From Xenorhabdus stockiae (GTDB taxonomy: Bacteria; Pseudomonadota; Gammaproteobacteria; Enterobacterales; Enterobacteriaceae), in assembly GCF_002632825.1 (NCBI RefSeq), contig NZ_NJAJ01000003.1, positions 62,001-126,000 on the forward strand: 64,000 nt of DNA, read 5' to 3'. The position numbers and the translations under genes are program-made. Under the pieces are notes generated by a model. It saw only the letters and a program-made list of their open reading frames with translations. It made no database searches and was not told the origin of the DNA. Shown here one piece after another: positions 51,221 through 61,700 of this stretch (position 1 is the stretch's first letter; each line of letters opens with the position of its first letter).

Positions 51221-51269
51221 TAGAGGCTTTAGCCTCTACCGGAGGCCAGTCTTTGGCTGGTTCCGGTCA
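51221..51269 (+). terminator. Stacked hairpins after amtB
   Basis: TAGAGGCT-TT-AGCCTCTA (51221-51238) is followed at once by a second imperfect hairpin (ACCGGAGGCCAG with CTGGTTCCGGT, to about 51269) and a T-rich stretch. Probable end of the glnK-amtB transcript. Confidence 0.55.
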
Positions 51270-51800
51270 ACTCTTTGTTCTCTTATTACTTAAAACCTGA
51301 TGAAATCCATTGATATACATAATTTTCAATTGATATTTTATGTTACCGAATTTATTTATTGATTGTTACATTTATAGTCGTATTAGTCATTTTTATTGGT
51401 TGGTTATTTAGTTTAATGATTGTTTTGCTATGCCTGAGTAATAAATTTTTAAGCGTAATTCTTTAAATATCATTTTTTTAATATGGTGTTGCTTAAATCT
51501 ATTTAAATAGAAAGTCGCTAGTGAGTAATCTTATTAAACTATTTTATTTGTTATTTTAATTAAGAGCATGATTATAATTTTCATGAATTATACTCTCCAC
51601 CTTTCCTGGTTGCTTCTTTTGCTGGGGGCATTTACGCTGGTATCAACATACGACTCGGTTATTTATGTTATCGGGGGGACTCTTTGGTCACTATTGATGA
51701 ACTTAAAAATTCATGCGTAGAGTCTGCAATTGACATCACGGTAATGCGACTCAGTCAAATAAATGAGTTGTCACTGGGTCTGTGTTATGGATAATAAATA
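51270..51800. other. AT-rich gene-poor stretch with two overlapping open frames
   Basis: No known gene is recognised between amtB and ffs. Two overlapping frames are open: one at 51568-51720 starts at ATG behind AAGAG and encodes a hydrophobic 50-residue peptide; the other, from 51565 to about 51783, has no usable early start but a less biased composition (FAGGIYAGINIRLGY, VTIDELKNSCVESA). The second looks like the end of a decayed gene. No homologue is recognised for either. Confidence 0.4.
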
Positions 51801-51820
51801 GACATTTAGACCAGAGTGGC

Positions 51821-51849
51821 TTGCTATTTTTAATAGTATGCAAGATAAT
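51821..51849 (+). promoter_or_regulatory. ffs promoter
   Basis: TTGCTA (51821-51826), exact 17-base spacing, and GATAAT (51844-51849), followed by a GC-rich discriminator (GAGCGCCGC). Transcription would begin near 51857, leaving a leader of about 25-27 bases, in line with the RNase P-removed leader known for 4.5S precursor RNA. Confidence 0.8.
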
Positions 51850-51883
51850 GAGCGCCGCTTTGAAGTTGAAAGCAAACGTCAAT

Positions 51884-51997
51884 GAGGGCTCTATTGGTTC
51901 TCCCGCAATGCTAACTTGTTAACTTGGTCAGATCTGGAAAGAAGCAGCCATAGCAGGGGATGTGTGTGCTGGGATGTCGCTGATAGAGCCCTCACCC
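51884..51997 (+). ncRNA. ffs: 4.5S RNA (signal recognition particle RNA)
   Basis: A 114-nucleotide RNA, the same length as E. coli 4.5S RNA and alignable along its length. The ends GAGGGCTCT and AGAGCCCTC pair perfectly, followed by the ACCC tail. The Ffh-binding tip has GGTCAGATCT-GGAA-AGAAGCAGCC: the GGAA tetraloop is closed by U-A where E. coli has C-G, a compensatory change supporting the fold. It forms the SRP with Ffh for co-translational membrane targeting. Location near amtB agrees with E. coli. Confidence 0.95.
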
Positions 51998-52110
51998 ATT
52001 TTGGTTCGCTATTTTTATCCCATACTCAGTTCAATCAAGAAATAACCAATATATGGGAGCCGATAATAGTTACCGGCCTTCACTACTTCCTATCTGATCA
52101 CGACAACGTA

Positions 52111-52314
52111 TTATCGAACAAATTTCCAGACAGACGATGGGATTTTGTCATAGAGTTTATTCATGGTCAGTTCAGCCAGGCGGTGGTCAGCTGCGGAATA
52201 GAACAATTCCAGTTCATCGTCCGAAAGCTCATATTTGTTTTTTTCAATTACACGTTCCAGCGTTTCAATAGAAGTGCATTTTCTCAAACGCATCAGATAG
52301 TCAGTTTTAGTCAT
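52111..52314 (-). CDS. hha: Haemolysin expression-modulating protein Hha
   Basis: A 67-residue helical protein of the Hha/YmoA family with the near-invariant core [20 protein letters not shown] and [19 protein letters not shown]. Hha partners H-NS to silence horizontally acquired AT-rich DNA and virulence genes. It lies downstream of tomB on the same strand, the known toxin-antitoxin-like hha-tomB pair, 46 bases after the tomB stop. It lacks the few extra N-terminal residues of E. coli Hha (72). Confidence 0.96.
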   Translation of the reverse strand: MTKTDYLMRLRKCTSIETLERVIEKNKYELSDDELELFYSAADHRLAELTMNKLYDKIPSSVWKFVR

Positions 52315-52360
52315 GGTCGCCTTATCTTATTTGGTATAAAAATGGTTAAGAATATATTTA

Positions 52361-52729
52361 TCAGATTTTGCTTAAAGAAGCGTTCAAATCATGTAGTAGA
52401 ATACTCGTTAAGTGTTCGTTTGTTCTTTGCCAGTTTGTTAGTTCAACAAAGCTTATCTTATCACTACCAAACAAATTATATGTTTCATCCAGATATTTAT
52501 CAATTAAGGTACTGAGATTGTAGTTATCAGTATATTTAATTTTAAAACTCCAGACAAACGCCGTAATGTGCTCAATCAATTCGTTTAGTCTTAAGTTCTT
52601 TTCGGAAGTCAGATCATTGATCCAATGATTATCAGTGCGATTCAACACTGAAAATGCTTCGTGAATTAAATTTTCACATAAGTACTTTAATTCCGCAATA
52701 TCATGTCTTCTTGGTGAATATTCATCCAT
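52361..52729 (-). CDS. tomB: Hha toxicity modulator TomB (YbaJ)
   Basis: A 122-residue acidic protein with the family N-terminus MDEYSPRRHDIAELKYLCENL and LNELIEHITAFVWSFKIKY in the middle; the C-terminal third is less conserved. TomB counteracts Hha and is linked to biofilm and conjugation control in E. coli. ATG 52729 is chosen because GGGAGGGTG lies just upstream and the family begins MDEYSP. An unusual cysteine-free C-terminus (LLHDLNASLSKI) replaces the E. coli tail. Confidence 0.93.
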   Translation of the reverse strand: MDEYSPRRHDIAELKYLCENLIHEAFSVLNRTDNHWINDLTSEKNLRLNELIEHITAFVWSFKIKYTDNYNLSTLIDKYLDETYNLFGSDKISFVELTNWQRTNEHLTSILLHDLNASLSKI

Positions 52730-53434
52730 AAACACCCTCCCGTAAACAACGCACGGCTTATTTGAACTAAGGCTTATACATATCAATTATTATAGTCGTT
52801 CTTTTAAAATTAAGCCTATCAAAACATGATTATTATTTATTAATAATAAAACTCTGTTTTTCTGTTCACCACCAGTTCATTTAAACGATTGCCAATTTAC
52901 TTCAGGCTTCGGCCAAAGGCTAGCTATCAGCTAAAAGGTGGGTGTAAACGCATGTGTCATTGAATATATTGAATTATACTAATATAGTGAATGTTATAGC
53001 AATAGGCACGCAAATCATTATATACCTACCCTCTTTCAAATTGCTACTTTTTTGCTGGCTGCCCTGTTAGCAGTACTCACTTACATAGCATCTTACACAT
53101 AGTTATCTATCATAGTGTTTATACGCCGGCTTTATGCTTGCAACTTGAGTTTGGTCTATATATGAATTGTATTGCAGCGTTAAAAATGAATGTTATGCCA
53201 TTATTGCATATGTCATCAGTGTGGGGGAACATTTTTTATCATTAAATGGCTAATCAGAAGAAAAAGATGCTAAGTTCCCGACTTATCTTCCCTTTATTAT
53301 AAAAAACGTAAAGGTATCACTTTTAAATGTAAGGTATTTTTTATAAATATTTATTTTGCTTACTGTAAGAGTGTTTGTCTTTTGTTGAAATATCAGTAAA
53401 AAATTTTTTCATCTAATGCCATTTTTCCAATATA
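52730..53434. other. Gene-free AT-rich region between tomB and acrB
   Basis: About 700 bases without a supported gene. It contains the tomB promoter side, a degenerate ERIC element (53021-53160) and the acrB terminator at its right end. The stretches 52800-53015 and 53165-53430 show nothing recognisable. Confidence 0.6.
53021..53160 (-). repeat. Degenerate ERIC element upstream of tomB
   Basis: The 140-base span keeps the ERIC ends TATACC...CTCTTTCAAATTGCT and GCTTGCAACTTGAG...TCTATA plus a TGCTGGCTGCC segment and CACTTACATAG centre, but many core bases have changed. Orientation is reversed relative to the 9184 copy. Confidence 0.65.
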
Positions 53435-53456
53435 AAAGGCCACCGGAGTGGCCTTT
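53435..53456 (-). terminator. acrB terminator
   Basis: AAAGGCCAC-CGGA-GTGGCCTTT: a nine-pair stem just downstream of acrB, with T-rich sequence after it on the minus strand. Confidence 0.85.
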
Positions 53457-53473
53457 AAAGTTATTTATTGAAT

Positions 53474-56400
53474 TTAATGAGGAGATGAAATGTGTTCAGT
53501 ATCCTCATTTTTTTTGCTAAAACGGCGTTTAATCACAACGAAGAATACAGGGACGAAGTAAATTGCCAGAGATGTCGCTGCAATCATTCCACCCAGTACG
53601 CCAGTTCCTACGGCATTTTGAGCACCGGAGCCTGCACCGTTGCTCAGTACCAGAGGCATGACACCTAACATGAACGCCAGAGATGTCATCAGAATAGGGC
53701 GTAAGCGCATTCTGACTGCTTCCATCGTTGATTCAATAAGCCCTTTGCCATCTTTTTCCATCAAGTCCTTGGCGAATTCAACAATAAGGATGGCATTTTT
53801 TGCAGATAGGCCGATTGTTGTCAGCAAACCAACTTTAAAGTAGACGTCATTATCCATACCACGCATAAAGGTTGCCAGTAATGCACCAATAACACCTAAT
53901 GGAACAACCAACATTACAGAGAATGGTATGGACCAACTTTCATACAGGGCTGCCAGACAGAGGAATACCACAAGCAGAGACAGGGCATATAAAGCCGGAG
54001 CCTGATTACCTGAAAGTCGTTCCTGATAAGACATTCCCGTCCAGTCATAGCCAATACCTGCCGGCAATTGTGACGCAAGTTTTTCCATCAGAGCCATTGC
54101 CTCACCAGTACTTTTTCCAAGTACGGCTTCACCGACAATTTCCATGGATGGCAATCCGTTATAGCGTTCAAGGCGCGGGGGACCGTAGATCCACGGTTCT
54201 TTGGTAGTGTCCATGAATGTCGAAAATGGCACCATTTCACCGTAGAGGTTACGGACATATAATTTGGAAATATCTTTTGGCAGCATACGGAAACGGGCAT
54301 CAGCCTGAACGTAGACCTGCTTAATACGGCCACGATCAATAAAATCATTCACATAGGTACCGCCAAACATTGTACTGAGCGTGATATTAATGTCATTGAT
54401 AGAGACACCCTGTGCTTCTGCTTTCTCCTGATCGATATAGAAGCGGTATTGAGGTGTATCATTCTGGCCATTAGGGCGCACACCGGTCAGCATATCTGGA
54501 TTCTGAGCCGCCATGCCCAGTAATTGATTACGGGCATTTGTCAGTGCTTCATGCCCAAGGTTTCCTTTATCAATTAACTGGAAATCAAAACCACTGGCAG
54601 AGCCTAATTCCACGATAGACGGAATGTTAAATGCGAATACCATCCCTTCTTTAATTTGTGAAAAACGAATATTAGCTCGGTTTACAATTGCCGGAACCTT
54701 ATCTTTGTCTTCCTTACGTTCATCCCAGTCTTTTAAGCTGACAAACGCCAGCCCCATATTTTGCCCCTGACCGGCAAAACCAAAGCCGTTTAAGGTAAAT
54801 ACAGACTGAACAACGTCTTTTTCATTGGTATGGAAGTAATCATTAATTTCATTCAGTACCTTCTGTGTTTGCTCCTGAGTTGAGCCGGAAGGTAACTGAA
54901 CCATTGCCAGCAATACACCCTGATCTTCTTCTGGAAGGAAAGATGCCGGGATACGAATGAATAACAAAGCCGTTCCTGCGATGAGCATGACATAAATCAG
55001 CAGATAACGCCTTGTACCGCGCAGCATGCGCCCGACACTGTCAGTATAATGATGAGTGCTTTTTTCGAATAAACGGTTAAACCAGCCAAAGAAACCTGTC
55101 TGAATACCGTGGCTGCCTTTGGCAATCGGCTTAAGCATCGTTGCACAAAGTGCTGGCGTCAGGATCAGGGCAACAAATACAGACAAGATCATTGCCGAGA
55201 CGATGGTGATGGAGAACTGGCGATAGATTGCCCCTGTTGCGCCACCAAAGAATGCCATCGGAACAAATACTGCGGAAAGAACCAGCGCGATACCAACCAG
55301 AGCACTTTGGATCTGTCCCATTGATCTTTTTGTTGCTTCTTTTGGTGAAAGCCCTTCTTCCTGCATGACGCGCTCGACGTTTTCTACTACGACGATTGCG
55401 TCATCAACAAGCAGACCGATGGCTAATACCATGGCGAACATGGTTAATGTATTGATGGAATAGCCAAATGCAGCCAGAACAGCAAATGTCCCCAGCAATA
55501 CGACCGGAACAGCAATGGTTGGGATCAGTGTAGCCCGGAAGTTTTGCAGGAACAGGTACATGACAACAAATACCAACAGAATAGCTTCTATCAGTGTTTT
55601 CACCACTTCGAAAATAGAAATCTTAACGAAAGGGGTGGTGTCATATGGATACACAATATTTAAGCCATGCGGGAAGTAAGGCTGCATTTCTGACAGTGCT
55701 TTCTTGACCGCTTTAGAAGTATCCAGCGCGTTAGCACCTGTTGCTAATTTGATACCTATACCTGATGCCGGTTTACCATTAAATCGGGCAAGAAAACTAT
55801 AGTGCTGGGCACCGAGTTCAACAGTGGCAACATCGGCCAGAGTGATTTTGGAACCATCAGGATTAACCCGCAGCAGGATCCGACTAAACTGCTCAGGAGA
55901 GCTCAGGCGAGTCTGGGCAATGATAGAAACATTCAGACGCTGACCGGGAACAGAAGGGGCTGCCCCTAATTGTCCGGCGGCAACCTGATTATTCTGCGCC
56001 TTGATGCTCTTCATGACATCCAGCGCGGTAATTTTATAGTTGAGCAGTTTATCGGGATCGAGCCAGATACGCATGGCATATTGAGTACCAAGCAGCATGG
56101 CTTCACCCACTCCACCTACGCGGCTCAGGGAATCTTTGACATTGGCTCCAACGTAATCGGAAATGTCCTCCTGAGACATGGTATTATTCTCAGAAATGAA
56201 ACCCGCAACCATTAAAAATGAGCTGGTTGTCTTCTCAACGCTAACACCTTGCTGTTGGACTTCCTGAGGTAACAGAGGGAGCGCCTGCTGTAGTTTGTTT
56301 TGTACCTGAACCTGAGCTGTATCGGCGTTGGTTTCTGCTTCAAAAGTAAGAGTGATACTAGTACGGCCTGCTGAGTCGCTGTTGGAAGACATATACACAA

Positions 56401-56623
56401 GGTTATCGATACCATTCATATTTTGCTCGATAACCTGAGTGACCGTATTCTGTAACGTTATTGCGTCAGCGCCCGGATAAGTAGCCGAAATAACAATCGA
56501 TGGAGGAGCAATGGCAGGATATTGCTCCACAGGTAATTTCATTATCGCCAACAGACCAGCGAGCATGGTGATAATCGCAATTACCCATGCAAAGATTGGT
56601 CGTTCTATAAAAAACTTAGGCAT
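53474..56623 (-). CDS. acrB: Multidrug efflux RND transporter permease AcrB
   Basis: A 1049-residue RND pump, the same length as E. coli AcrB. The proton-relay acids are the paired Asp in [19 protein letters not shown] (407/408), with the partner lysine in [15 protein letters not shown] (about 940). Two large periplasmic loops contain the porter and funnel domains. It exports drugs, bile salts and dyes with AcrA and TolC. The gene is 15 bases downstream of acrA and ends at a strong hairpin. Confidence 0.98.
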   Translation of the reverse strand: MPKFFIERPIFAWVIAIITMLAGLLAIMKLPVEQYPAIAPPSIVISATYPGADAITLQNTVTQVIEQNMNGIDNLVYMSSNSDSAGRTSITLTFEAETNADTAQVQVQNKLQQALPLLPQEVQQQGVSVEKTTSSFLMVAGFISENNTMSQEDISDYVGANVKDSLSRVGGVGEAMLLGTQYAMRIWLDPDKLLNYKITALDVMKSIKAQNNQVAAGQLGAAPSVPGQRLNVSIIAQTRLSSPEQFSRILLRVNPDGSKITLADVATVELGAQHYSFLARFNGKPASGIGIKLATGANALDTSKAVKKALSEMQPYFPHGLNIVYPYDTTPFVKISIFEVVKTLIEAILLVFVVMYLFLQNFRATLIPTIAVPVVLLGTFAVLAAFGYSINTLTMFAMVLAIGLLVDDAIVVVENVERVMQEEGLSPKEATKRSMGQIQSALVGIALVLSAVFVPMAFFGGATGAIYRQFSITIVSAMILSVFVALILTPALCATMLKPIAKGSHGIQTGFFGWFNRLFEKSTHHYTDSVGRMLRGTRRYLLIYVMLIAGTALLFIRIPASFLPEEDQGVLLAMVQLPSGSTQEQTQKVLNEINDYFHTNEKDVVQSVFTLNGFGFAGQGQNMGLAFVSLKDWDERKEDKDKVPAIVNRANIRFSQIKEGMVFAFNIPSIVELGSASGFDFQLIDKGNLGHEALTNARNQLLGMAAQNPDMLTGVRPNGQNDTPQYRFYIDQEKAEAQGVSINDINITLSTMFGGTYVNDFIDRGRIKQVYVQADARFRMLPKDISKLYVRNLYGEMVPFSTFMDTTKEPWIYGPPRLERYNGLPSMEIVGEAVLGKSTGEAMALMEKLASQLPAGIGYDWTGMSYQERLSGNQAPALYALSLLVVFLCLAALYESWSIPFSVMLVVPLGVIGALLATFMRGMDNDVYFKVGLLTTIGLSAKNAILIVEFAKDLMEKDGKGLIESTMEAVRMRLRPILMTSLAFMLGVMPLVLSNGAGSGAQNAVGTGVLGGMIAATSLAIYFVPVFFVVIKRRFSKKNEDTEHISSPH

Positions 56624-56638
56624 GAATCCCCAACTCCT

Positions 56639-57838
56639 TTATTGAGATTTTTTGGCTGATTCAGTTTTATTTGTTTCAGGTTTGGCATCCAGATCCACTT
56701 CTGTTGGCTGAACAGTAGCTCCCGGCGCGGCTTTAAACAAACCTGTGACAATCACTTTATCTCCGGCCTTCAACCCTTCAGTGACGAGCCACTTATTACC
56801 AATTGCCTGAGGAGCTTTGAGATAACGCAATTCTACTTTGTTATCTTTATCAACAATCAGTGCTGTTGCCTGCCCACGAGGCGTTCTGGAAATGGCTTGT
56901 TGTGGTACCAGAATCGCATTATGGCGAACACCTTCCTCCAGCTTGGTACGGACAAACATACCCGGTAGGAGTTCTTCATTCGGATTTGGGAAAACTGCGC
57001 GCATTGTGATGGTACCTGTTGTTTCTTCAACGGTAATATCAGAAAACTCAAGGTGGCCCGTCCGGCTATATTCCATTCCTGTATCTGTGACTAAATGAAT
57101 TTTGGGCTTGCCGTTTTCTCGCTGGATCGTACCTTTTGCGATTTCATTTTTAAGCCGCAGATAATCATCACTCGATTGAGTGATATCAACATAAATCGGA
57201 TCCAATTGTTGAACACTCGTCAGTGCCGTTGTCTGGCCGGCAGAAACCAAAGCACCTTCAGACACAGCCGATTTACCTATACGTCCGGAGATAGGCGCAG
57301 TGACTTTGGTATAGGCTAAATTGATACGGGCACTTTCCAGCGCTGCTTTAGCAGACTGAACATCTGCGACAGCCTGAGCGTAATCAGAGTTAGCTTTATC
57401 AAATTCCTGCTTACTGACATATTGTGTTCCCAGCAGTGGCTTATAGCGTTCAACAGTTAAATGGCCGACGTTTTCATTTGCTGTTGCTCTGGCTAAGTTT
57501 GCTTTGGCTTTATTGTAATCAGCCTGATAGCTTGCTGGATCAATTTGGTAGAGTGATTCTCCGGCGGTGATATCACTGCCTTCTTTGTAATTACGTTTCA
57601 GGATGATGCCACTGACTTGAGGACGGACCTCGGCAACTCGGTAAGCTGAAGTTCTGCCCGGCAATTCAGTGATGACTGTCAGAGGTTCAGCTTTGAGCGT
57701 CACGATACCGACTTCAGGAGCCTGCTCGCCAGCAGCCCTTTGCTGAGTATTTTGATTATCGTTACATCCTGAGAGAATGAAGCTGCCTGAAAGTACCAGT
57801 AATGTGGCCAGAGGCAAAACCCCTCTGTTTTTTAGCAT
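56639..57838 (-). CDS. acrA: Multidrug efflux periplasmic adaptor AcrA
   Basis: A 399-residue membrane-fusion lipoprotein. The signal peptide has lipobox LSGC with the lipidated Cys at 25; lipoyl halves (PEVGIVTLKAEPLTV, GSDITAGESLYQIDPASYQ), an alpha-helical hairpin (about 100-170), and beta-barrel domains (GTITMRAVFPNPNEELLPGMFV) follow in order. It couples AcrB to TolC. It is the first gene of acrAB, divergent from acrR across a 152-base control region. Confidence 0.97.
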   Translation of the reverse strand: MLKNRGVLPLATLLVLSGSFILSGCNDNQNTQQRAAGEQAPEVGIVTLKAEPLTVITELPGRTSAYRVAEVRPQVSGIILKRNYKEGSDITAGESLYQIDPASYQADYNKAKANLARATANENVGHLTVERYKPLLGTQYVSKQEFDKANSDYAQAVADVQSAKAALESARINLAYTKVTAPISGRIGKSAVSEGALVSAGQTTALTSVQQLDPIYVDITQSSDDYLRLKNEIAKGTIQRENGKPKIHLVTDTGMEYSRTGHLEFSDITVEETTGTITMRAVFPNPNEELLPGMFVRTKLEEGVRHNAILVPQQAISRTPRGQATALIVDKDNKVELRYLKAPQAIGNKWLVTEGLKAGDKVIVTGLFKAAPGATVQPTEVDLDAKPETNKTESAKKSQ

Positions 57839-57932
57839 AAGTAAACCTCAATTTTTCAATGTAAACTCTCGAGCTTTATGAGCGTTAACGAGTGAAATTA
57901 TTACTTCATTAATGAGCGGTGCTATAGTACAA

Positions 57933-57950
57933 ACATACATGAATGTATGT
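57933..57950. promoter_or_regulatory. AcrR operator in the acrA-acrR control region
   Basis: The perfect palindrome ACATACAT-GA-ATGTATGT sits between acrA and acrR. The half-sites are those recalled for the E. coli AcrR operator (TACATACAT...ATGTATGTA), but there the arms are separated by six bases rather than two. Confidence 0.8.
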
Positions 57951-57990
57951 AAATCAGCCTTGAGTCAAAAACAAAGTTTATGGCATGAAA

Positions 57991-58641
57991 ATGGCACGAA
58001 AAACTAAACAGCAAGCTAACGAAACCCGCCAACACATTATCGAAGCCGCGATAAAGGTCTTTTCTGAGTGTGGTGTGTCTGCAACATCATTATCTGAAAT
58101 CGCGGTTGCAGCGGGTGTAACGCGAGGTGCAATTTACTGGCACTTTAAAAATAAAACTGATTTGCTTTTTGCTGTGTGCAAAATGCCAGCAAACAAAATA
58201 GACGCGTTAGAGAAAGAGTATCAGGCAAAATATCCTAATAATCCACTCCTCGTATTGAGATATATATTAATTTTTCTACTAAAAGTCATGACGACTGATT
58301 CTCAAAATCGTTTATTAATGGAAATATTTTTCCACAAATGTGAGTTTGTTGGAGAGATGTCTTCATTAGCTGAACAGATTAGAGAAGTCTGTATTTCTGA
58401 TTATCAAAAAATAGAAGACATGTTGGTTATGTGTATTCAGTCAGGAGAGTTACCTTATAATCTTGATATAAGGCGTTCAGCCGTCATGTTAAGGGCATTA
58501 ATGACCGGGTTGCTTGAAAACTGGTTATTTGCACCAGAGAGTTTTAATATTCAGGCACAATCTGAGTCTCTGGTGGATGGCTTTATTGACACACTAAAAT
58601 ATAGTCGTCACTTGCGTCGCATTGAAGATGCATCGTACTGA
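57991..58641 (+). CDS. acrR: Multidrug efflux transporter repressor AcrR
   Basis: A 216-residue TetR-family repressor (E. coli 215). The N-terminal helix-turn-helix is ATSLSEIAVAAGVTRGAIYWHFKNK (about residues 32-56), followed by the helical drug-binding domain. It represses acrAB and itself and is released by bound drugs. MARKTKQQANETRQHI aligns with E. coli from ATG 57991; an in-frame ATG two codons earlier is possible. Confidence 0.95.
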   Translation: MARKTKQQANETRQHIIEAAIKVFSECGVSATSLSEIAVAAGVTRGAIYWHFKNKTDLLFAVCKMPANKIDALEKEYQAKYPNNPLLVLRYILIFLLKVMTTDSQNRLLMEIFFHKCEFVGEMSSLAEQIREVCISDYQKIEDMLVMCIQSGELPYNLDIRRSAVMLRALMTGLLENWLFAPESFNIQAQSESLVDGFIDTLKYSRHLRRIEDASY

Positions 58642-58784
58642 GTAAGTGAAACCAATAAAAAGACAATTAAGCGGTAAAGGCTATGCATCTATACATTATG
58701 GTGATGGCTCTTTCTTAACGAGCAGAATTGCCGGTACTTCAGTGCTATCATTCCATTATCTGTAAATGATGAGTAGATTAATTC

Positions 58785-61700
58785 ATGGTTCTATTTAACC
58801 GCAGTTTGAGTGTCTTACTCAACAAAGCGGGTCTGTTATGCAATAAAAGGCCCGATATATTATATATTCGCCAGCTGGGCCTAATCAGCCTGCTTTTTTT
58901 TCTGCTGTTTTTTCTTCACCCGGCCTCGGCTGCATTCAGCAATGATGTACCAACACGTGATGATATCCAGAATCAGCTTAAGGTGTTAACGGACCGTAAT
59001 GAGCATACTCTTGAAGAGAGAGCTTCGATCGCTGATTTGGAAAAAGCACTTTCTTTCTTTGATAAGATTGAGAAGATTCAGCAGGATTCTGAGCAGTTGG
59101 AAAAAAATTTACAGCAATTACCTCAGAAGTCACAACTACTCACCGCTGAGTTAGCGAGCCTGAAAAATAATTCTCAACAAAATGAGGATGAATATAAGAA
59201 TAACCTGGCGACTCTATCGCTGAAACAACTTGAATCTAAACAGAGTGTTACACTTAACAGTTTACAAAAAGCGCAGGACAATCTCGCGAACTACAATAGC
59301 CAACTGATTGGGTTGCAAACACAGCCTGAACGGACACAAAATCTGCTGTTTAATAATGTCCAAAGATTACAGCAAATCCGTAATTTGCTTAATAATGCTG
59401 TTACGGAGCAATCGGACGTTCGCCATACTGAGATTGAATTATTACAGGTAGAGCAAGCTTTCCTGACGCAGCAAAAAGAATATCAAAAATCGGCTCTGCG
59501 CGCGAATACACAGCTGCAAACTCTTCTACAGCTACAGCGCGATTATACCTCCTTCCAGATTGAACAATTAGAACGGCATGTCCAGTTTATTCAGGATATG
59601 GTTAATGGAAAGCACTTAATTGATTCGGAGGAAACCGCGAAAGAAGCCCAGAATTCAAATGATACCAGCCCCCATATTCAATCTAATCCGCTGGTCAGAG
59701 AAGAAATTATGGTGAACCGTGAATTCAGTGAGCGTCTGGTAGCGGCAACACGGGATAATAATCAACTGGTGAAGAAAAAAATTCAGGTGAAGAATTTTTT
59801 AGACAGAGCTATCCAGTCTGAACGTGATTTAAAAGAACAGGTTAAGGTGTTACGCGGTAGTTTATTATTATCGCGCATTTTGTTTCAGGAACAGCTACAG
59901 GTTCCTCAAACTGTCCTGACAAAGGATTTACCCACGAAGATTGCTGATTTACGGCTGGAGCAGTTTGAAATCTCACAACATCGTGATCAACTTTATTTAG
60001 TGGACGATTATATTAATCAACTGCTGAATCAACATGCCAATGATATAAAAAATGAATCTCAGGAAGCCGTCGGAGAAATCCGTAATGCGATAGGGCAATT
60101 GTTGGAAATTCGTCGAGAGCTGTTGAATCAATTGAATAACCAGTTGGGGCAGCAGATCACACAAGCGATTAATTTACAGATGGATCAACAGGAGTTGTTG
60201 AATGTGACACAATCGCTGGAACAGACGCTCGCCCAACAGATTTTCTGGGTTAACAGTAATAAGCCGATGAATTGGGTCTGGCTGAAATCATTGCCTATTT
60301 TAGCTCATGAAGAGCTGACTCACTTTAGTGTGCACTTTACTATCAGAGGGATTATTTCCGGGTTGCAGAACTCTGTCCATTTTGTCATTCCTCTATTACT
60401 GGTAGGTTTGTTTCTGCGTTGGCAGACAAAAAGTATTAACGCACACTTGAAGAAAATTTCAGCTGAAATAGGGCAGCTACGCAGGGATAGTCAGCTACAT
60501 ACTCCACTGGCTTTGGTTCTGACGCTGATAAAAACGCTGCCACTGGCGTTTATTATTCTGGCTATAGGTTATTGGTATTCGAAGTCAGAGGATGAACTGG
60601 GAGGAATGATATGGGATTTCTCCAGTCATTTGGCTTTATTCTGGGTTGTCTATGGCTCCAGTTACCAAATTCTGGAAAGAGGTGGGATTGGAGAGCAGCA
60701 TTTTTCACTCGATAGAGAAGTTTGTTCCTTATTCCGCAAAAATCTGGTCAGATTATCAGTCGCTTTGCTGCCGATTTTGTTCTGGATAACTCTGGGAGTT
60801 AAGCATCCGCTTCGTTTGGCTGATGATGTGATCGGTCAATGTACAGTGTTGATTTGCCTGCTCTTCGTTTTTATCTTTGTTTTTCCGTTCTGTCGTCAGG
60901 TATGGCGTGAAAAAAGTTCGCATATGATCCGCACGATCGTGGTGACAATGTTGACTTTTTCACCACTGATTCTGATAGTACTGATGGTGTCAGGTTATTT
61001 TTACACGACGTTACGCTTGTCTGAACGCTGGCTTTACAGCGCTTATTTGCTGCTTCTCTGGCATATTTGCTATCAATCTTGTCTACGTGGATTAAGCCTT
61101 GCTGCCCGTCGTATCGCATATCGCCGTGCAATGTCTCGCCGTCAGGCACAGTCAAAAGAAGGTGCGGAAGGTGAAGTCATCGAAGAACCGCCAATGGCCT
61201 TGGAGCTGATTAATCAGCAATCATTACGTCTAACGACCATGGTGCTGTTTTTGATCTTTTTTATGGCGTTTTACTGGATTTGGTCTGATTTGGTGACGGT
61301 CTTTTCTTACCTTGATGGAATAAACCTGTGGCAATACAGCACGACAACCGATCAGGGAAATATTCTGCAACACGTTACCCTGAAAGATTTGGCACTCTCA
61401 GTCGCAATGCTGGTTATTTCATGGGTGATGATGCGAAATTTGCCGGGGTTATTGGAAGTATTAGTGCTGTCCCGCTTACAGCTACAACAAGGTTCTTCTT
61501 ATGCCATTAAGACAACGCTGACTTATTTAATTATCGGTGTCGGCGGAATTAGTGCATTGGGCACATTGGGAGTTTCGTGGAATAAATTACAATGGCTGGC
61601 AGCGGCCCTTTCGGTTGGTTTGGGATTTGGGTTACAGGAAATCTTTGCCAACTTTGTTTCGGGCTTAATTATTTTATTTGAGCGCCCTGTTCGTATCGGG

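Noticed and set aside
51916..52515. 199-codon plus-strand open frame
   Set aside because: It begins inside the ffs RNA and runs antisense to hha and tomB, which are clearly the real genes.
58642..58784. Search for a small gene or RNA between acrR and mscK
   Set aside because: The 143-base gap shows no promoter-terminator pair or conserved structure that I can support.
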